Shown: positions 9,060 to 23,996 of the stretch, in pieces
Layout: every line of letters begins with the position of its first letter
Numbering within the stretch: position 1 is the stretch's first letter
DNA from: Nocardioides sp. 1609
GTDB taxonomy: Bacteria; Actinomycetota; Actinomycetes; Propionibacteriales; Nocardioidaceae
Direction: 5' to 3'
Length of the DNA: 64,000 bases
NCBI RefSeq assembly: GCF_004522105.1
Contig: NZ_SPUJ01000004.1
Coordinates: 620,001 to 684,000, forward strand
The notes under the pieces: generated by a model
The model's input: only the letters and a program-made list of their open reading frames with translations
What the model was told of the DNA's origin: nothing
The model's database searches: none
Made by a program: the position numbers and the translations under genes

Positions 9060-10033
9060 CCCCGAGCTGGTACGACGTCCTCGGCATCGAGCCGGACGCC
9101 ACCGACGAGCAGGTCCGGGCGGCGTGGAAGGCCTCGATCGCCGACCTCGACCCCTCCGACCGACGCTTCCGCCAGCGCAACCGGGCGGCCGAGGTGCTCC
9201 TCGACCCGGTCCGCCGCGCCGCGCACGACGCCGACCTCGCCGACGACGAGGACGAGGACGAGGACGAGGCCGGGGACGAGGTCACGGTCGTCGTCGTGGA
9301 CGACGTCCCGGTCGCGGGCCCCGCCACCGACGTCCCGGCCCCCGACCCGACTGCCGACCCGACCGACGACCAGACCGACGCCCCGACCGACGCCCCGACC
9401 GACGACCCGACCGACGACCCGACCGACGACCCGACCGACGACCCGACCGACGACCCGACCGGGTCCGGTGACGGGGCCCGGGACGGCGGGCCGGCGCTGC
9501 TGGTGGTGGCCGCCCTCGGCGTCCTCGCGCTGCTCGTCGTGGTGGCGACCGTGTGGTCCTTCGTCGGGGGAGCGGGGGAGCCGGCCCGTGCCGACTCCTC
9601 GAGCTCGGCCGACGGCGACCTGCCCGACGCCCGCGAGGTCGCGGCCGCCCGCGCCGCCGCCGAGACCGCGATCGTGCCGATGCTCTCCTACGACTACCGG
9701 TCGATCGAGGCGACCCAGCAGGCGGCGCTGCCCTACCTGACCCCCGCCTACGCCGAGGAGTACACGAAGCTCTTCGAGGGTGTCATCGAGCCGAACGCGA
9801 CCTCCACCCGGACGATCGTCACCACCCAGGTGCTGTCGTCGGGCATCGTGCGCACCGGCGTCGACCGGGTCGACGTGCTGCTCTTCATCGACCGGCCCAC
9901 GCGCAACGCCACGCGCGACGACGTGTCGCGCGACCAGGTCACCATGCAGATGGTCGACGTCGGCGGCGACTGGCTCGTCGACTGCCTGATCACCGCGCCG
10001 GGTGGCACCTGCGAGACCGACGACGCGCCCTGA
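9056..10033 (+). CDS. J-like domain / PTDD-repeat / Mce-associated fusion membrane protein
   Basis: A 325-residue protein with unusual architecture. Residues 1-60 resemble a J domain ([21 protein letters not shown]), but the HPD tripeptide that activates Hsp70 is missing, with LDPSD in its place. Residues 63-75 are an Asp/Glu run, about 96-135 are PTDD repeats, 146-170 a transmembrane helix, and 190-325 a Mce-associated-like extracytoplasmic domain. Orientation is inferred: J-like head and repeats inside, C-terminus outside. ATG 9056 overlaps the upstream stop (ATGA). It is the last gene of the operon; role unknown. Confidence 0.85.
   Translation: MTPSWYDVLGIEPDATDEQVRAAWKASIADLDPSDRRFRQRNRAAEVLLDPVRRAAHDADLADDEDEDEDEAGDEVTVVVVDDVPVAGPATDVPAPDPTADPTDDQTDAPTDAPTDDPTDDPTDDPTDDPTDDPTGSGDGARDGGPALLVVAALGVLALLVVVATVWSFVGGAGEPARADSSSSADGDLPDAREVAAARAAAETAIVPMLSYDYRSIEATQQAALPYLTPAYAEEYTKLFEGVIEPNATSTRTIVTTQVLSSGIVRTGVDRVDVLLFIDRPTRNATRDDVSRDQVTMQMVDVGGDWLVDCLITAPGGTCETDDAP
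9347..9461 (+). repeat. 12-bp tandem repeat encoding PTDD
   Basis: In-frame tandem repeats of GACGACCCGACC, perfect in the 3' copies and diverging to GACGCCCCGACC and GACCAGACCGAC in the 5' copies. They encode the acidic, proline-rich linker of the J-like protein. The uniform 3' copies suggest recent copy-number change by slippage. Confidence 0.9.
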
Positions 10034-10083
10034 CCGGGTCCCCTCCCGCGACCCGCCCGAGCGGCGCAGTTCGGCGCAGGTGC

Positions 10084-10112
10084 TTGACCCGGCGCCGTCC
10101 GCGGGTCATAGT
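10084..10112 (+). promoter_or_regulatory. rpoB promoter P1
   Basis: TTGACC (10084-10089), a 17-base spacer and CATAGT (10107-10112). This is close to the housekeeping sigma consensus and lies in the 241-base gap between the mce operon and rpoB, giving a leader of roughly 155 bases. Confidence 0.6.
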
Positions 10113-10146
10113 CGGTGCACGCTCGTCGACACGGCGCATGCCGGCA

Positions 10147-10175
10147 TTGTGGCGCGCCCTCCGATCGTGTATCGT
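10147..10175 (+). promoter_or_regulatory. rpoB promoter P2
   Basis: TTGTGG (10147-10152), a 17-base spacer and TATCGT (10170-10175). A second promoter-like pair downstream of P1, giving a leader of about 90 bases before the rpoB start. Confidence 0.5.
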
Positions 10176-10274
10176 GGCGCTTTGCGCCTGCCCTCAAATA
10201 CGCATCTGCCTGCCCGGTGGCGATGTTGTGGTGGTCCGGCGCTCTCCACCGCGTCTGACGTCGAAGGATCTCTC

Positions 10275-13802
<3,528 letters not shown>

Positions 13803-13805
13803 GCC

Positions 13806-13834
13806 GCCGGCGCCCCCGCCTCGGGGGCGCCGGC
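13806..13834 (+). promoter_or_regulatory. hairpin between rpoB and rpoC
   Basis: A perfect 12-bp GC-only stem (GCCGGCGCCCCC with GGGGGCGCCGGC) and a 5-base loop, starting 3 bases after the rpoB stop. No U-run follows immediately; an AT-rich stretch (TATTCGTTTTAAATC) lies 18-33 bases further, before rpoC. It could be a partial terminator, an RNase-processing site or an mRNA-stabilising structure. Confidence 0.7.
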
Positions 13835-13888
13835 CTCCGCCCCCTGTACCACTATTCGTTTTAAATCCTACGAAGGGTTGCAGCCATC

Positions 13889-17776
<3,888 letters not shown>

Positions 17777-17782
17777 CGCACG

Positions 17783-17832
17783 CAGGGCCCGCCCCGTCCC
17801 GAGACCATGTCTCGGTGGCGGGGCGGGCCCTG
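17783..17832 (+). terminator. rpoC terminator-like hairpin
   Basis: A perfect 14-bp outer stem (CAGGGCCCGCCCCG with its complement) enclosing a second hairpin (CGAGAC ... GTCTCG), starting 6 bases after the rpoC stop. There is no clear U-run, as is common in high-GC actinobacteria. Confidence 0.8.
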
Positions 17833-17881
17833 CTGCGTCCGGTCGGCGCAGCCGGGTCGGACGATGTTCAGCCACTTCTCA

Positions 17882-17945
17882 GGGGCCGTCGGCAACTCGG
17901 GTCGCGGCCGACCCGTCCCACTCCTGACGGCCCCGCACGGGGCCG
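17882..17945 (+). promoter_or_regulatory. structured leader of the DUF4232 gene
   Basis: Two mutually exclusive pairings are visible: GGGGCCGTC (about 17882-17890) with GACGGCCCC (17926-17934), and a hairpin CGGCCCCG / CGGGGCCG (17928-17945) ending two bases before the GGAGGAGAAGGA ribosome-binding site. A third hairpin (CGGGTCG / CGACCCG) lies between them. A regulatory role is inference only. Confidence 0.4.
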
Positions 17946-17961
17946 ACGGAGGAGAAGGACC

Positions 17962-18489
17962 ATGAAGAAGCTCAGCCTCACCCTGGTGGCCGCAGTGCTG
18001 GCCGCGGGAGCGACGTTGTCGGCCGTCCCGGCCGGGGCCGCGCAGGCGACGTCACCGCACGCGGCGCGGGCCGCCCAGTGCACCGACGCCGACCTGAGCG
18101 CGACGTACCACGGACGCGGCGCCGGCGCGGGTCACCGCTACGGCGTCATCCGGCTCACCAACACCTCGGACGACGCCTGCCGCACGGGCGGCTACGGCGG
18201 CCTGTCCTACGTCGGGGGAGGTGACGGCACCCAGGTGGGGGCCGCCGCCGACCGCGACCCCGGACGGACCCGCTCCTTCGTCCTGGAGCCGGGCCGGAGC
18301 GCGGTCAGCCGCGTGGACGCCGTCGTCGCGGAGAACTACCCGCGGCGCGAGTGCCGGCCGACGGCGGTGGACGGCTTCCGCGTCTACGTGCCGAACGCGA
18401 CCAGGTCGCAGTTCGTCGCGCACCGCACCACCGGCTGCGCCAGCGGCACCGTCCACCTGCTCGGACACCGGCCGTACCGCCGTGCCTGA
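17962..18489 (+). CDS. secreted DUF4232-type protein
   Basis: A 175-residue protein with an N-terminal Sec signal peptide (KKLSLTLVAAVLAAGATLSA, probable cleavage after PAGAAQA) and an immunoglobulin-like DUF4232 domain. The family pattern is visible: CTDADLSATY near the start, LTNTSDDACRTGGYGGL, and paired Cys residues near the end. Members are secreted or surface-attached actinobacterial proteins of unknown function. ATG 17962 has a strong ribosome-binding site (GGAGGAGAAGGA). It stands alone between the rpoC terminator and an opposite-strand gene. Confidence 0.85.
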   Translation: MKKLSLTLVAAVLAAGATLSAVPAGAAQATSPHAARAAQCTDADLSATYHGRGAGAGHRYGVIRLTNTSDDACRTGGYGGLSYVGGGDGTQVGAAADRDPGRTRSFVLEPGRSAVSRVDAVVAENYPRRECRPTAVDGFRVYVPNATRSQFVAHRTTGCASGTVHLLGHRPYRRA

Positions 18490-18524
18490 GTGCGTCGGGC
18501 GTGCCGGGGCGTGCCGGGCGCGGC

Positions 18525-18812
18525 TCAGCGCAGTGCGGCGAGGACCAGGCGCGGCGTCGGGCGCGGGTGCGCGACGCCGGCGATGACGGCGACCGGCACG
18601 AGCTCGTGACCCCCGGGGTTGGTGGTGCGCACGAACGCCGCCGCCTCGGGGTCCTCGCGGATGTTCACCCAGGTGATCCGGTCGTTGTGCTGGCGCAGGG
18701 CGCTCCGCAGCCTGGCGCAGAGCGGGCAGCCGGGACGCCAGTAGATCGTCACCCCGCCGTCGAGCGTGGCCCGCGCGTGCGTGGTGGACGACGTACGACG
18801 CAGGACCGGCAT
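18525..18812 (-). CDS. glutaredoxin-like (mycoredoxin-type) protein
   Basis: A 95-residue thioredoxin-fold protein with the motif WRPGCPLCARLR, a CxxC redox pair at about residues 29-32, and a later NPGGHELVPVAVI segment that provides the cis-proline-type region. This matches actinobacterial glutaredoxin-like/mycoredoxin proteins, which reduce mycothiol mixed disulfides. It is transcribed divergently from the flavoprotein at 18952. A TAGGCT hexamer lies exactly 6 bases upstream of its ATG, which suggests leaderless transcription. Confidence 0.8.
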   Translation of the reverse strand: MPVLRRTSSTTHARATLDGGVTIYWRPGCPLCARLRSALRQHNDRITWVNIREDPEAAAFVRTTNPGGHELVPVAVIAGVAHPRPTPRLVLAALR

Positions 18813-18847
18813 GCGCCCAGCCTAGGCCGGTGACCGGCCCGACGGGT

Positions 18848-18920
18848 GCCGAGTCGGCGTGGGCGCTCAGTGCTCACGCCCACTCGGCCCGTCTCGACTT
18901 CACCCCCACGCCGACTCGGC
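18848..18920. repeat. nested inverted repeat in a divergent intergenic region
   Basis: Perfect 16-bp arms GCCGAGTCGGCGTGGG (18848-18863) and its reverse complement (18905-18920) lie 41 bases apart. A second perfect pair, GTGGGCG (18859-18865) with CGCCCAC (18877-18883), shares the left arm, so the two foldings compete. The repeat lies between two divergent starts. Confidence 0.75.
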
Positions 18921-18951
18921 GATCCGTGGGGGTGCCTGAGAGAATCGGGGG

Positions 18952-20199
18952 GTGAGCGCGCACCCCACCGAGACCGACGTCCTCGTGGTCGGCGCGGGGC
19001 CTGCCGGGTCCGCCGCCGCGGCCTGGGCCGGCCGGTCCGGCCTCGACGTGGTGCTGGCCGACGCGGCGGTGTTCCCCCGCGACAAGACCTGCGGCGACGG
19101 GCTGACCCCGCGCGCCGTCCACGAGCTCGCCCGCCTCGGGCTCGAGGACTGGCTGCGGGCCCACGCGGTGAACCAGGGGCTGCGCGCGCACGGGTTCGGC
19201 CAGACGCTGCACCTGCCGTGGCCCGGCGGGACGCTGCCGGCCTGGGGGAGCGCGGTGGCGCGCACCGAGCTCGACGACCACCTCCGCACGACGGCGCTCA
19301 AGAGCGGCGCGACCGGCCTCGACGGCGCCCGTGCCGTCGACGTACGACGTGAGGGCGACCGGGTCGCGGCCGTGGTCTTCAAGCAGGGCGACGACACCTT
19401 CGAGATCGCCTGTCGCCGCCTGGTGGTGGCCGACGGCGTCCGCTCGCCGCTGGGCAAGGTGCTCGGGCGGGCCTGGCACCGCGAGACCGTGTACGGCGTC
19501 GCCGGCCGGTCCTACGTCGCCTCCGACCGGGCCGACGACCCGTGGATCAGCAGCCACCTCGAGCTGCGCGGCCAGGACGGCAAGATCCTGTCGGGCTACG
19601 GCTGGATCTTCCCGCTCGGCAACGGCGAGGTGAACCTCGGCGTCGGCACCCTCGCGACCGCCAAGCGACCCACCGACATCGCGGTCAAGCCGCTCATGGA
19701 CTTCTACGCCTCCGAGCGCCGCGAGGAGTTCGCGCTCACCGGCGACCTGCGGGCCAAGACCTCGGCGCTGCTGCCGATGGGAGGTGCGGTCAGCAACGTC
19801 GCGGGCCGCAACTGGGCCCTGGTCGGCGACGCCGCCGGGTGCGTGAACCCGCTCAACGGCGAGGGCATCGACTACGGCCTCGAGACCGGGCGCGTGCTCG
19901 TCGACGTGATGAACGACGGCGGCCCGGACGCCGACCTCTCCGCGACCTGGCCCGCCCTGCTCACCGAGCACTACGGCGAGGCGTTCTCGATCGCCCGCCG
20001 CCTCGCCGGGCTGGTCACCGTGCCGCGCCTGCTGCCGGCCCTCGGCCCGGTGGGCATGCGCTCCGACTGGATGATGACGCTCGCGCTGCGGTGGATGGGC
20101 AACCTGGTCACCGACGAGGACCGCGACCGCGCGGCGCGCGTGTGGCGCTGGGCCGGACGGCGTTCGCTCGCCGCCGACCACCGCCCGCCGTTCTCGTAG
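18952..20199 (+). CDS. geranylgeranyl reductase family flavoprotein
   Basis: A 415-residue FAD-dependent oxidoreductase. The N-terminal dinucleotide-binding motif is VVGAGPAGSAAAAWAGRSG, followed by the family motif FPRDKTCGDGLTPRAV, and GDAAGCVNPLNGEGIDYGLE for FAD binding near residue 300. The family saturates isoprenoid chains; in actinobacteria the closest known role is reduction of one unit of the menaquinone side chain (MenJ), a plausible but unproven role here. GTG 18952 follows GAGAAT by 6 bases. The acyltransferase gene begins 19 bases after its end. Confidence 0.88.
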   Translation: MSAHPTETDVLVVGAGPAGSAAAAWAGRSGLDVVLADAAVFPRDKTCGDGLTPRAVHELARLGLEDWLRAHAVNQGLRAHGFGQTLHLPWPGGTLPAWGSAVARTELDDHLRTTALKSGATGLDGARAVDVRREGDRVAAVVFKQGDDTFEIACRRLVVADGVRSPLGKVLGRAWHRETVYGVAGRSYVASDRADDPWISSHLELRGQDGKILSGYGWIFPLGNGEVNLGVGTLATAKRPTDIAVKPLMDFYASERREEFALTGDLRAKTSALLPMGGAVSNVAGRNWALVGDAAGCVNPLNGEGIDYGLETGRVLVDVMNDGGPDADLSATWPALLTEHYGEAFSIARRLAGLVTVPRLLPALGPVGMRSDWMMTLALRWMGNLVTDEDRDRAARVWRWAGRRSLAADHRPPFS

Positions 20200-20218
20200 G
20201 CCGCTCCGAACCACCGGC

Positions 20219-21007
20219 GTGCCCGAACCCGTCTACCGCGCGGCGATCGTCGCCGGCAAGCTCGTCTTCGCCGCGCTCGGGCTGCGGGTCCGCGTCGAGG
20301 GGGCCGAGCGGCTGCCGGCGTCCGGCCCCGTCGTCCTGGCCAGCAACCACGTGTCGTTCCCCGACTTCCTGTTCGTCGGGGACGCCCTGCTCGGCACCCG
20401 GCGCCGGATCCGGTTCCTGTGTCGTGCCGACATCTGGGACTCGCCGGTCGGGCGGGCGATGGACGCGATGCGGCACGTCCCGGTCGATCGCGCGGCGCCG
20501 GCGGCGGCCTACCTGCAGGCCCGCCGGCTGCTGCGCGAGGGCGAGGTCGTGTGCGCGTTCCCCGAGGCCGGCATCTCGGCGGCCTACGTCGTGCGGGCGC
20601 TGATGCCCGGCGCCGTCGCCCTGGCCCGCGAGACGGGGGCACCGCTGCTGCCGGTCACCGTGTGGGGCGGGCAGCGGCTGTGGCCGCAGCGCCGGACCGC
20701 GGACGGGCCGTTCCCGAGGCCGACCCCGAGCCGCGGCCGGGTCGTCGACGTGCGGGTGCACGCGCCGCTCCACGTGCCGCCGGACGCCGACCTCGTCGAG
20801 ACCACCCGCCGGCTCGGCCACGTCCTGCAGGGCGGCCTGGAGACGCTCCAGCGGCTGCCCGAGCACCGGCCGCGCGCCGGGGAGCACGCGCCGTGGTACC
20901 CGGCGCACCTCGGCGGCCACGCGGTCGAGCGGACGGCGTCCTACGCGCTGGACGCGATGCCGCGCCGGGCGGTGGCACCCACCTGGGGGCCCGGGAGCCT
21001 TGTCTAG
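20219..21007 (+). CDS. 1-acylglycerol-3-phosphate acyltransferase family protein
   Basis: A 262-residue PlsC-type acyltransferase. The catalytic H(x4)D motif is NHVSFPD, and FPEAGIS corresponds to the substrate-binding FPEG block, with an unusual Ala in place of Gly. The family transfers acyl groups to lysophosphatidic acid or related acceptors at the membrane. GTG 20219 lies 19 bases after the flavoprotein stop with no clear ribosome-binding site, so the two are probably cotranscribed. The C-terminal tail (after residue 200) is long and not conserved. Confidence 0.85.
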   Translation: MPEPVYRAAIVAGKLVFAALGLRVRVEGAERLPASGPVVLASNHVSFPDFLFVGDALLGTRRRIRFLCRADIWDSPVGRAMDAMRHVPVDRAAPAAAYLQARRLLREGEVVCAFPEAGISAAYVVRALMPGAVALARETGAPLLPVTVWGGQRLWPQRRTADGPFPRPTPSRGRVVDVRVHAPLHVPPDADLVETTRRLGHVLQGGLETLQRLPEHRPRAGEHAPWYPAHLGGHAVERTASYALDAMPRRAVAPTWGPGSLV

Positions 21008-21016
21008 GGTTGGACC

Positions 21017-21892
21017 ATGGTCAACCAAGTGCAGCGGGTCGCGGCGTACGCCGTGATCGTGCGCGACGGGCAGATCCTGCTCAGCCGGTTGGCTGCCCGG
21101 GTCTCGCGCACCGAGCTGTGGACGCTGCCCGGCGGCGGGCTCGACCACGGCGAGGACCCGCGCGACGCGGTCGTCCGCGAGGTGCACGAGGAGACCGGCC
21201 TCGACGTGACCATCGGCGACACCTCCCGCACCTACTCGCTCCACCTGCCCGACACCTGGCGGCGCGGCCGCCGCGTCGACGCGCACTCGCTGCGCATCGT
21301 CTACGACGGCTGGGTCGCCCCCGACGCGCCGGAGCCGCGCGTGCTGGAGGTCGACGGCTCGACGATCGAGGCGGCGTGGCGCCCGCTCGCCGGCGTCCTC
21401 GACGGCACGGTCCCGACCGTCTCGCTGGTCAAGGAGGCGCTGGCCGCCTACCGCCCGCCCCGGGTGCAGCGCGTCGCGGCGTACGCCTGGGTGCGCCGCT
21501 CGGTGCCGGACGACGCCGTGCTGCTCACCCGGATCTCGGCCCGGGGCTACCACGTCGGCTCCTGGACGCTGCCGGGCGGCGGGATCGACCACGGCGAGCG
21601 TCCGCAGGTCGCGCTGGCCCGCGAGGTCGCCGAGGAGTGCGGCCTCGACTGCACGGTCGGTGACGTGCTGGTCGTCGACGACGTGGCGATCCGCGGCAGC
21701 GGTCCGACCGGGCGCGACGAGGACTTCCACGGCGTGCACCTGGTCTTCGCCGCCGAGGTCGCCGACGGTGAGCCACGCGTGGTCGAGGTCGATGGCACGA
21801 CGGACGCCGCCGCGTGGGTCCCGGTGGCCGACATCGAGACCGGCCGCGTCGACGTCCTCGACGTCGTGCGGGTCGCGCTCGCAGCGGGCTGA
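21017..21892 (+). CDS. tandem Nudix hydrolase (two complete Nudix domains)
   Basis: A 291-residue protein made of two Nudix domains. Domain 1 (about 5-140) has the box GLDHGEDPRDAVVREVHEET and domain 2 (about 150-290) has GIDHGERPQVALAREVAEEC. Both keep the REVxEExGL catalytic signature. Both begin with QRVAAYA, indicating internal duplication. Nudix enzymes hydrolyse nucleoside diphosphates linked to another moiety; the substrate is unknown. ATG 21017 follows TAGGGT (21005-21010) by 6 bases, suggesting a leaderless mRNA despite the short gap to the acyltransferase. Confidence 0.9.
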   Translation: MVNQVQRVAAYAVIVRDGQILLSRLAARVSRTELWTLPGGGLDHGEDPRDAVVREVHEETGLDVTIGDTSRTYSLHLPDTWRRGRRVDAHSLRIVYDGWVAPDAPEPRVLEVDGSTIEAAWRPLAGVLDGTVPTVSLVKEALAAYRPPRVQRVAAYAWVRRSVPDDAVLLTRISARGYHVGSWTLPGGGIDHGERPQVALAREVAEECGLDCTVGDVLVVDDVAIRGSGPTGRDEDFHGVHLVFAAEVADGEPRVVEVDGTTDAAAWVPVADIETGRVDVLDVVRVALAAG

Positions 21893-21900
21893 CCCGGGCC

Positions 21901-21940
21901 GGGTCAGCGGGTCAGCGGGTCAGCGGGTCAGCGGGTCAGC
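21901..21940. repeat. five tandem copies of an 8-bp repeat
   Basis: Five consecutive copies of GGGTCAGC lie between the convergent Nudix and small coiled-coil genes and reach the stop codon of the latter. Copy number is likely to vary between strains. Confidence 0.9.
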
Positions 21941-22358
21941 GGGGCGGGGTCGGGCGGCCGACCAGCGGCTCGACCGACCGGGCGAACGACGTCAGGCGCT
22001 CGGCCATCTCCTGCAGCCGGGCCGGCTCCTCCGGGTCGAGTGCGGGGGGCTCGCCGTCCCGTGCCGCCGCCACGATGGCGTGCGCCTCCTGGCGGGCGTG
22101 CAGCCGGATGAGGTGGGCGTCGAGCTCGGCCTGCGCGGTGATGACCTCGAGCCGACGGGCCGTCGCCAGCTCGGCAGCCTCGACGTGCTGCTCGTGGGCC
22201 GCCTGCAGGGCGCGCATCGCGTCGACGACGGCCGTCGCCACACCCCCGACCGACTCGACGCGATCGGCGGCGGTGGCCTCGGGCACCGACGGTGCGGCGG
22301 AGTCGTGCTCGGGGGACGGGCGCTTCACGGGACCGCGCGGACGGCGGGCTCGTCGCAC
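21936..22358 (-). CDS. hypothetical protein, helical
   Basis: Up to 140 residues, predicted mostly alpha-helical: the middle (about 45-100) is rich in Ala, Glu, Gln and His with heptad spacing (AMRALQAAHEQHVEAAELAT), suggesting a coiled coil. No transmembrane segment, signal or recognised domain. The start is uncertain: GTG 22358 is the longest, but a -10-like TACGGT (22360-22365) is only one base upstream of it, so GTG 22328 (VKRPSPEHD) may be the true start. Its 3' end runs into the 8-bp tandem repeat. Confidence 0.65.
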   Translation of the reverse strand: MRRARRPRGPVKRPSPEHDSAAPSVPEATAADRVESVGGVATAVVDAMRALQAAHEQHVEAAELATARRLEVITAQAELDAHLIRLHARQEAHAIVAAARDGEPPALDPEEPARLQEMAERLTSFARSVEPLVGRPTPPR

Positions 22359-22551
22359 GACCGTACGGCGAGCGTCGCGGTGGTCGACGATCGATCAGCG
22401 GTGTGAGCAGGCACGTGGCTTCCCCTGGTTGCGACGGCCTCCAGTAGGCCACAGCGTTAGTGCACAGTTCAACCAAAACGCGGTAACAATCAACCCGGAA
22501 CGTTCCGACCGGCGCCTGGTACGACGACCGCCCCCGGCCTAGGGTGACGGC

Positions 22552-23829
22552 GTGACCGAGACCGTGTTCACCTACGCCGCCCCCGCCCTCAAGTTCGGTT
22601 CCGGCGCCTCCGCCGAGATCGGCCACGACCTCGGGTCGTACGGCGCCCGCCGAGTCATCCTGGTGACCGACGCGGGTGTCGCCGCGACCGGCCATCCGGC
22701 CCGGATCGCCGACCAGGTCCGGGCGACCGGCATCGAGGTGACGATCTTCGACCGGGCGCACGTGGAGCCGACCGACGAGTCGCTGCAGGAGGCGATCGAC
22801 TTCGCGCGCGACGCCGGCCCCTTCGACGCGGTCGTCGCCGTCGGCGGCGGGTCGAGCATCGACACCGCGAAGGCGGTCAACCTGCTGACGACCAACCCCG
22901 GCGAGCTCCTCGACTACATCAACGCCCCGGTCGGCAAGGCCCAGGCCCCGACGCACCGGCTGCTGCCGCTGATCGCGGTGCCGACGACCACGGGCACCGG
23001 CAGCGAGAGCACGACGATCTGCGTGCTCGACGTGCTGGCGCTGAAGGTCAAGACCGGCATCAGCCACCCCGCGCTGCGCCCGACCCTGGCCGTCGTCGAC
23101 CCCGCACTCACCGCGACCCAGCCGACCATGGTGACCGCGGCGGCCGGGATGGACATCCTGTGCCACGCGCTCGAGAGCTACACCGCGCGGTGGTTCGGCG
23201 ACTTCGACGCCAAGCGTCCCGAGCAGCGGGTGCCCTACTGCGGCGCCAACCCCGTCTCCGACATGTGGTCGGAGCGCTCGATGGGCCTGCTGGCCGGGTC
23301 GTTCCGGCGGGCGGTGGCGGGCGGCCCCGGCGACGGTGACGAGCAGCGCCTCGTGCGCGAGGAGATGGCGCTGGCGGCGACGTTCGCGGGCCTCGGGTTC
23401 GGCAACGCCGGCGTCCACGTGCCGCACGCGAACGCCTACCCGATCGCGGGCCGGGTGCGCGACTACCGCCCGGCCGGCTACCCCGACGACGAGGCGATCG
23501 TGCCCCACGGCATGGCGGTGTCCCTCACCGCGCCGGAGGCGTTCCGGTTCACCTTCGACGCCGCGCCCGAGCGGCACCTGCGCGCGGCCCGGCTGCTCGA
23601 CCCCGCCGCCGAGGGCTCCGGCCCCGACGTGCTGCCCGACGTGCTGAGCCGGCTGATGCGCGACATCGGGATCCCCAACGGCCTGGCGGAGGTCGGCTAC
23701 GTCGACGCCGACGTCGACGTCCTCGTCGAGGGCGCCCTCAAGCAGCAGCGACTCCTCGCGACCGCCCCCAAGGAGGTCACGCCCGACGACCTGGCCGGCG
23801 TGTTCCGCGGGTCGATGGAGCACTGGTGA
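22552..23829 (+). CDS. hydroxyacid-oxoacid transhydrogenase (iron-type alcohol dehydrogenase family)
   Basis: A 425-residue protein of the Fe-dependent alcohol dehydrogenase superfamily. It shows the nucleotide-binding GGGSSIDTAK, the VPTTTGTGSEST block, and metal-binding histidines in DILCHALESY and HVPHANAYPIAGRVRDYRP. The YCGANPVSDMWSE and VPHGM segments match the ADHFE1 type, which couples oxidation of 4-hydroxybutyrate to reduction of 2-oxoglutarate. GTG 22552 follows TAGGGT (22540-22545) by 6 bases. It ends in a GC-rich hairpin and appears monocistronic. Confidence 0.88.
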   Translation: MTETVFTYAAPALKFGSGASAEIGHDLGSYGARRVILVTDAGVAATGHPARIADQVRATGIEVTIFDRAHVEPTDESLQEAIDFARDAGPFDAVVAVGGGSSIDTAKAVNLLTTNPGELLDYINAPVGKAQAPTHRLLPLIAVPTTTGTGSESTTICVLDVLALKVKTGISHPALRPTLAVVDPALTATQPTMVTAAAGMDILCHALESYTARWFGDFDAKRPEQRVPYCGANPVSDMWSERSMGLLAGSFRRAVAGGPGDGDEQRLVREEMALAATFAGLGFGNAGVHVPHANAYPIAGRVRDYRPAGYPDDEAIVPHGMAVSLTAPEAFRFTFDAAPERHLRAARLLDPAAEGSGPDVLPDVLSRLMRDIGIPNGLAEVGYVDADVDVLVEGALKQQRLLATAPKEVTPDDLAGVFRGSMEHW

Positions 23830-23834
23830 CCGGC

Positions 23835-23968
23835 CCGGGCGCCGCCGCCCGGTGACCCGGCCCGCGCCGCACGGACCGGGTGCCGGCGCGATCGGGACCC
23901 ACGCCGGGGCCCGGTCGCTCCAGGTGCCGGCCGGCCGCCACCGGCCGGGGCCCGACCGATCGCGCCGG
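23835..23968. repeat. GC-rich hairpin and long inverted repeat
   Basis: A hairpin CCGGGCG/CGCCCGG (23835-23852) lies 5 bases after the transhydrogenase stop and may act as its terminator. Downstream, CCGGCGCGATC (23883-23893) pairs with GATCGCGCCGG (23958-23968) around several further self-complementary GC blocks. Confidence 0.6.
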
Positions 23969-23996
23969 ACCCGCCGGTCGTCCGTAGGCTGAGGGG

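Noticed and set aside
10002..10274. Longer N-terminus for RpoB
   Set aside because: The extra 91 codons would run through both promoters and overlap the preceding gene; TTG 10275 has a well-placed ribosome-binding site.
21901..21940. CRISPR array at the 8-bp repeats, and likewise at 51080-51131
   Set aside because: Units are 8 and 13 bp, contiguous and without spacers, and no cas genes are present. They are simple tandem repeats.
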